From Nitrospirota bacterium (GTDB lineage: Bacteria > Nitrospirota > Nitrospiria > Nitrospirales > UBA8639), in assembly GCA_003235785.1 (NCBI GenBank), contig QJYE01000465.1, positions 1 through 5,987 on the forward strand: a stretch of DNA of 5,987 bases, given 5' to 3'. The translations under genes were made by a program, and so were the position numbers. The notes under the pieces were generated by a model. That model had not been told where the DNA came from and searched no databases. It saw only the letters and a list, made by a program, of their open reading frames with translations. Position 1 is the stretch's first letter. Each line of letters opens with the position of its first letter. Shown in pieces: positions 5,018 to 5,987 of this stretch.

Positions 5018-5987
5018 ATGAACAAAACTGAGCCGAACCATTCATCGGTGAGTCAACGTGAGCACCTTCGAAAAATAGTGACCGAGGCATGTGGGCCAAT
5101 CGGGCCGTATTGGCCCATGAAAACATTTGCCTATTATAATCCGTTAAGGGACCTTGAGCATCTTCCGTTTGCGGAGGCTATTGGAAAAGCCCGCCATTTA
5201 CTGGGGGGGCAGGGGTTCCTCCCCCCTGAAGAATATCGAAAATTATTCCATCAAGGTCGAATCACCCGGGCTGCCGTTGAACGAGCTCTTCAACGTGTCG
5301 GTCCTGCCGTCCCTTCTCCCGCCACTATTCAAATAGGTGGTCGCACGATTCACGCAAGAGATATCTGGGGGCTTCATGCCAAGTATGGCCTGGAAGCGAT
5401 GAACCCGATCCTTCTCAAGTGGACCATTGAAATCGATGAGGCGACCACACGGTTCCGATCCGATCTCCCGGAGGATTCTCGGAAAGTCATCATTGACCGA
5501 ACGATTCGAGAATGTGAGACATGCCGACATGATCCCGAAGTGGCCTATTTGAACAATCTCTGGAAAAGTTCGTTGTCCGTCTTCCATTTGGCTGATCCTT
5601 TTTCAGGCGGGCATTCCGTGTCGACTACGAATGCCGGTGGGGATTCTGATTCGTTAAACATGCCGGTCAATGCCATTGCGGTGGAATTGCCTCCAGACCG
5701 GACCTTGGGCGATTGGTTGGATCGTGTTACAGGAAGCACCCAGGTTGAGGAGATCAACCAGCAACTAGTCAAATGGATTGCCGCCTTTGTTGACGAGGGG
5801 ATTGCAGGATGGAATATGCCTTCACGCGAAAAGGGGTTCTACGCCGCCTGGCGAGAACTGGCCCAAGAGGATTATTCCACCAGGCTTCTAGGCATTGCAC
5901 ATGTTCAGCAAAAAATTCGGGAACTTCCTGATGATGCGGAAGAGGCGTTGTTTCAGCATCTTCAGCGTCTGGATATTCCTAGTGCGC
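5018..5987 (+). CDS. dabA: DabA/MpsB (DUF2309), inorganic carbon transporter subunit, partial (C-terminus beyond window)
   Basis: Open from the ATG at 5018 to the right edge, giving the first 323 residues of a family usually 800 or more residues long. N-terminal family motifs are clear: WPMKTFAYYNPL (32-43) with PFAEA soon after (50-54), EEYRKLFHQGRI (71-82), and DEGIAGWNMP (259-268) leading into GFYAAWREL (273-281). In this family the DabA subunit has a beta-carbonic-anhydrase-like zinc site and works with a NuoL-like membrane subunit (DabB/MpsA) to hydrate CO2 or accumulate bicarbonate at the cost of ion-motive force. The zinc-ligand region lies further downstream and cannot be checked here. 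DabA is a peripheral membrane protein; no membrane segment is seen. Start choice: an in-frame TGA at 5000-5002 limits extension, and later ATG or GTG codons would remove or crowd the conserved WP motif. No Shine-Dalgarno sequence is evident. A G7 and a C6 run lie at 5203-5209 and 5221-5226. Confidence 0.9.
   Translation, partial: MNKTEPNHSSVSQREHLRKIVTEACGPIGPYWPMKTFAYYNPLRDLEHLPFAEAIGKARHLLGGQGFLPPEEYRKLFHQGRITRAAVERALQRVGPAVPSPATIQIGGRTIHARDIWGLHAKYGLEAMNPILLKWTIEIDEATTRFRSDLPEDSRKVIIDRTIRECETCRHDPEVAYLNNLWKSSLSVFHLADPFSGGHSVSTTNAGGDSDSLNMPVNAIAVELPPDRTLGDWLDRVTGSTQVEEINQQLVKWIAAFVDEGIAGWNMPSREKGFYAAWRELAQEDYSTRLLGIAHVQQKIRELPDDAEEALFQHLQRLDIPSA

Noticed and set aside
4859..5041. Minus-strand open frame of 60 codons over the dabA leader
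   Set aside because: It runs through the terminator hairpin and into the dabA start and shows no recognisable domain.

Overview
The window looks like a chromosomal segment of a chemolithoautotrophic bacterium. My best guess is the phylum Nitrospirota, possibly a marine or alkali-tolerant Nitrospira. That guess rests on the protein style (a four-helix membrane sensor with PAS and GAF domains beside carbon-uptake genes) and on base composition near half GC by eye; it is inference. No rRNA, tRNA, CRISPR array, insertion sequence or phage gene was seen.

Layout. Positions 1-1872 (minus strand) carry a membrane-anchored PAS-GAF-GAF-PAS sensor protein, cut by the left window edge before its output domain. 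Positions 1977-3677 (minus) carry a complete SulP transporter with a STAS domain, closely resembling the cyanobacterial Na+-dependent bicarbonate transporter BicA. A 546-base gene-free stretch (3678-4223) holds a well-formed sigma70-type promoter for the transporter and a long, structured 5' leader. Positions 4224-4595 (minus) carry a small MpsC-family (DUF2294) protein. A 422-base divergent intergenic region (4596-5017) holds a promoter for mpsC on the minus strand. On the plus strand it holds a promoter-like sequence followed at once by a very strong intrinsic terminator. Positions 5018-5987 (plus) carry the N-terminal 323 residues of a DabA/MpsB (DUF2309) protein, cut by the right edge.

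How they fit together. DabA/MpsB with a NuoL-like DabB/MpsA partner forms an energy-coupled CO2 hydration/bicarbonate accumulation complex. MpsC is the third gene of the staphylococcal mpsABC set. BicA-type SulP proteins import bicarbonate with Na+. The window therefore reads as an inorganic-carbon acquisition locus with two independent uptake routes and a sensor protein transcribed behind the bicarbonate transporter. The DabB/MpsA subunit is not in the window and may lie to the right.

The least explained parts are noncoding: a compact three-stem RNA fold that starts at the predicted 5' end of the transporter mRNA, and a 13-bp terminator hairpin sitting between a promoter-like sequence and dabA, which suggests attenuation or a short leader RNA.
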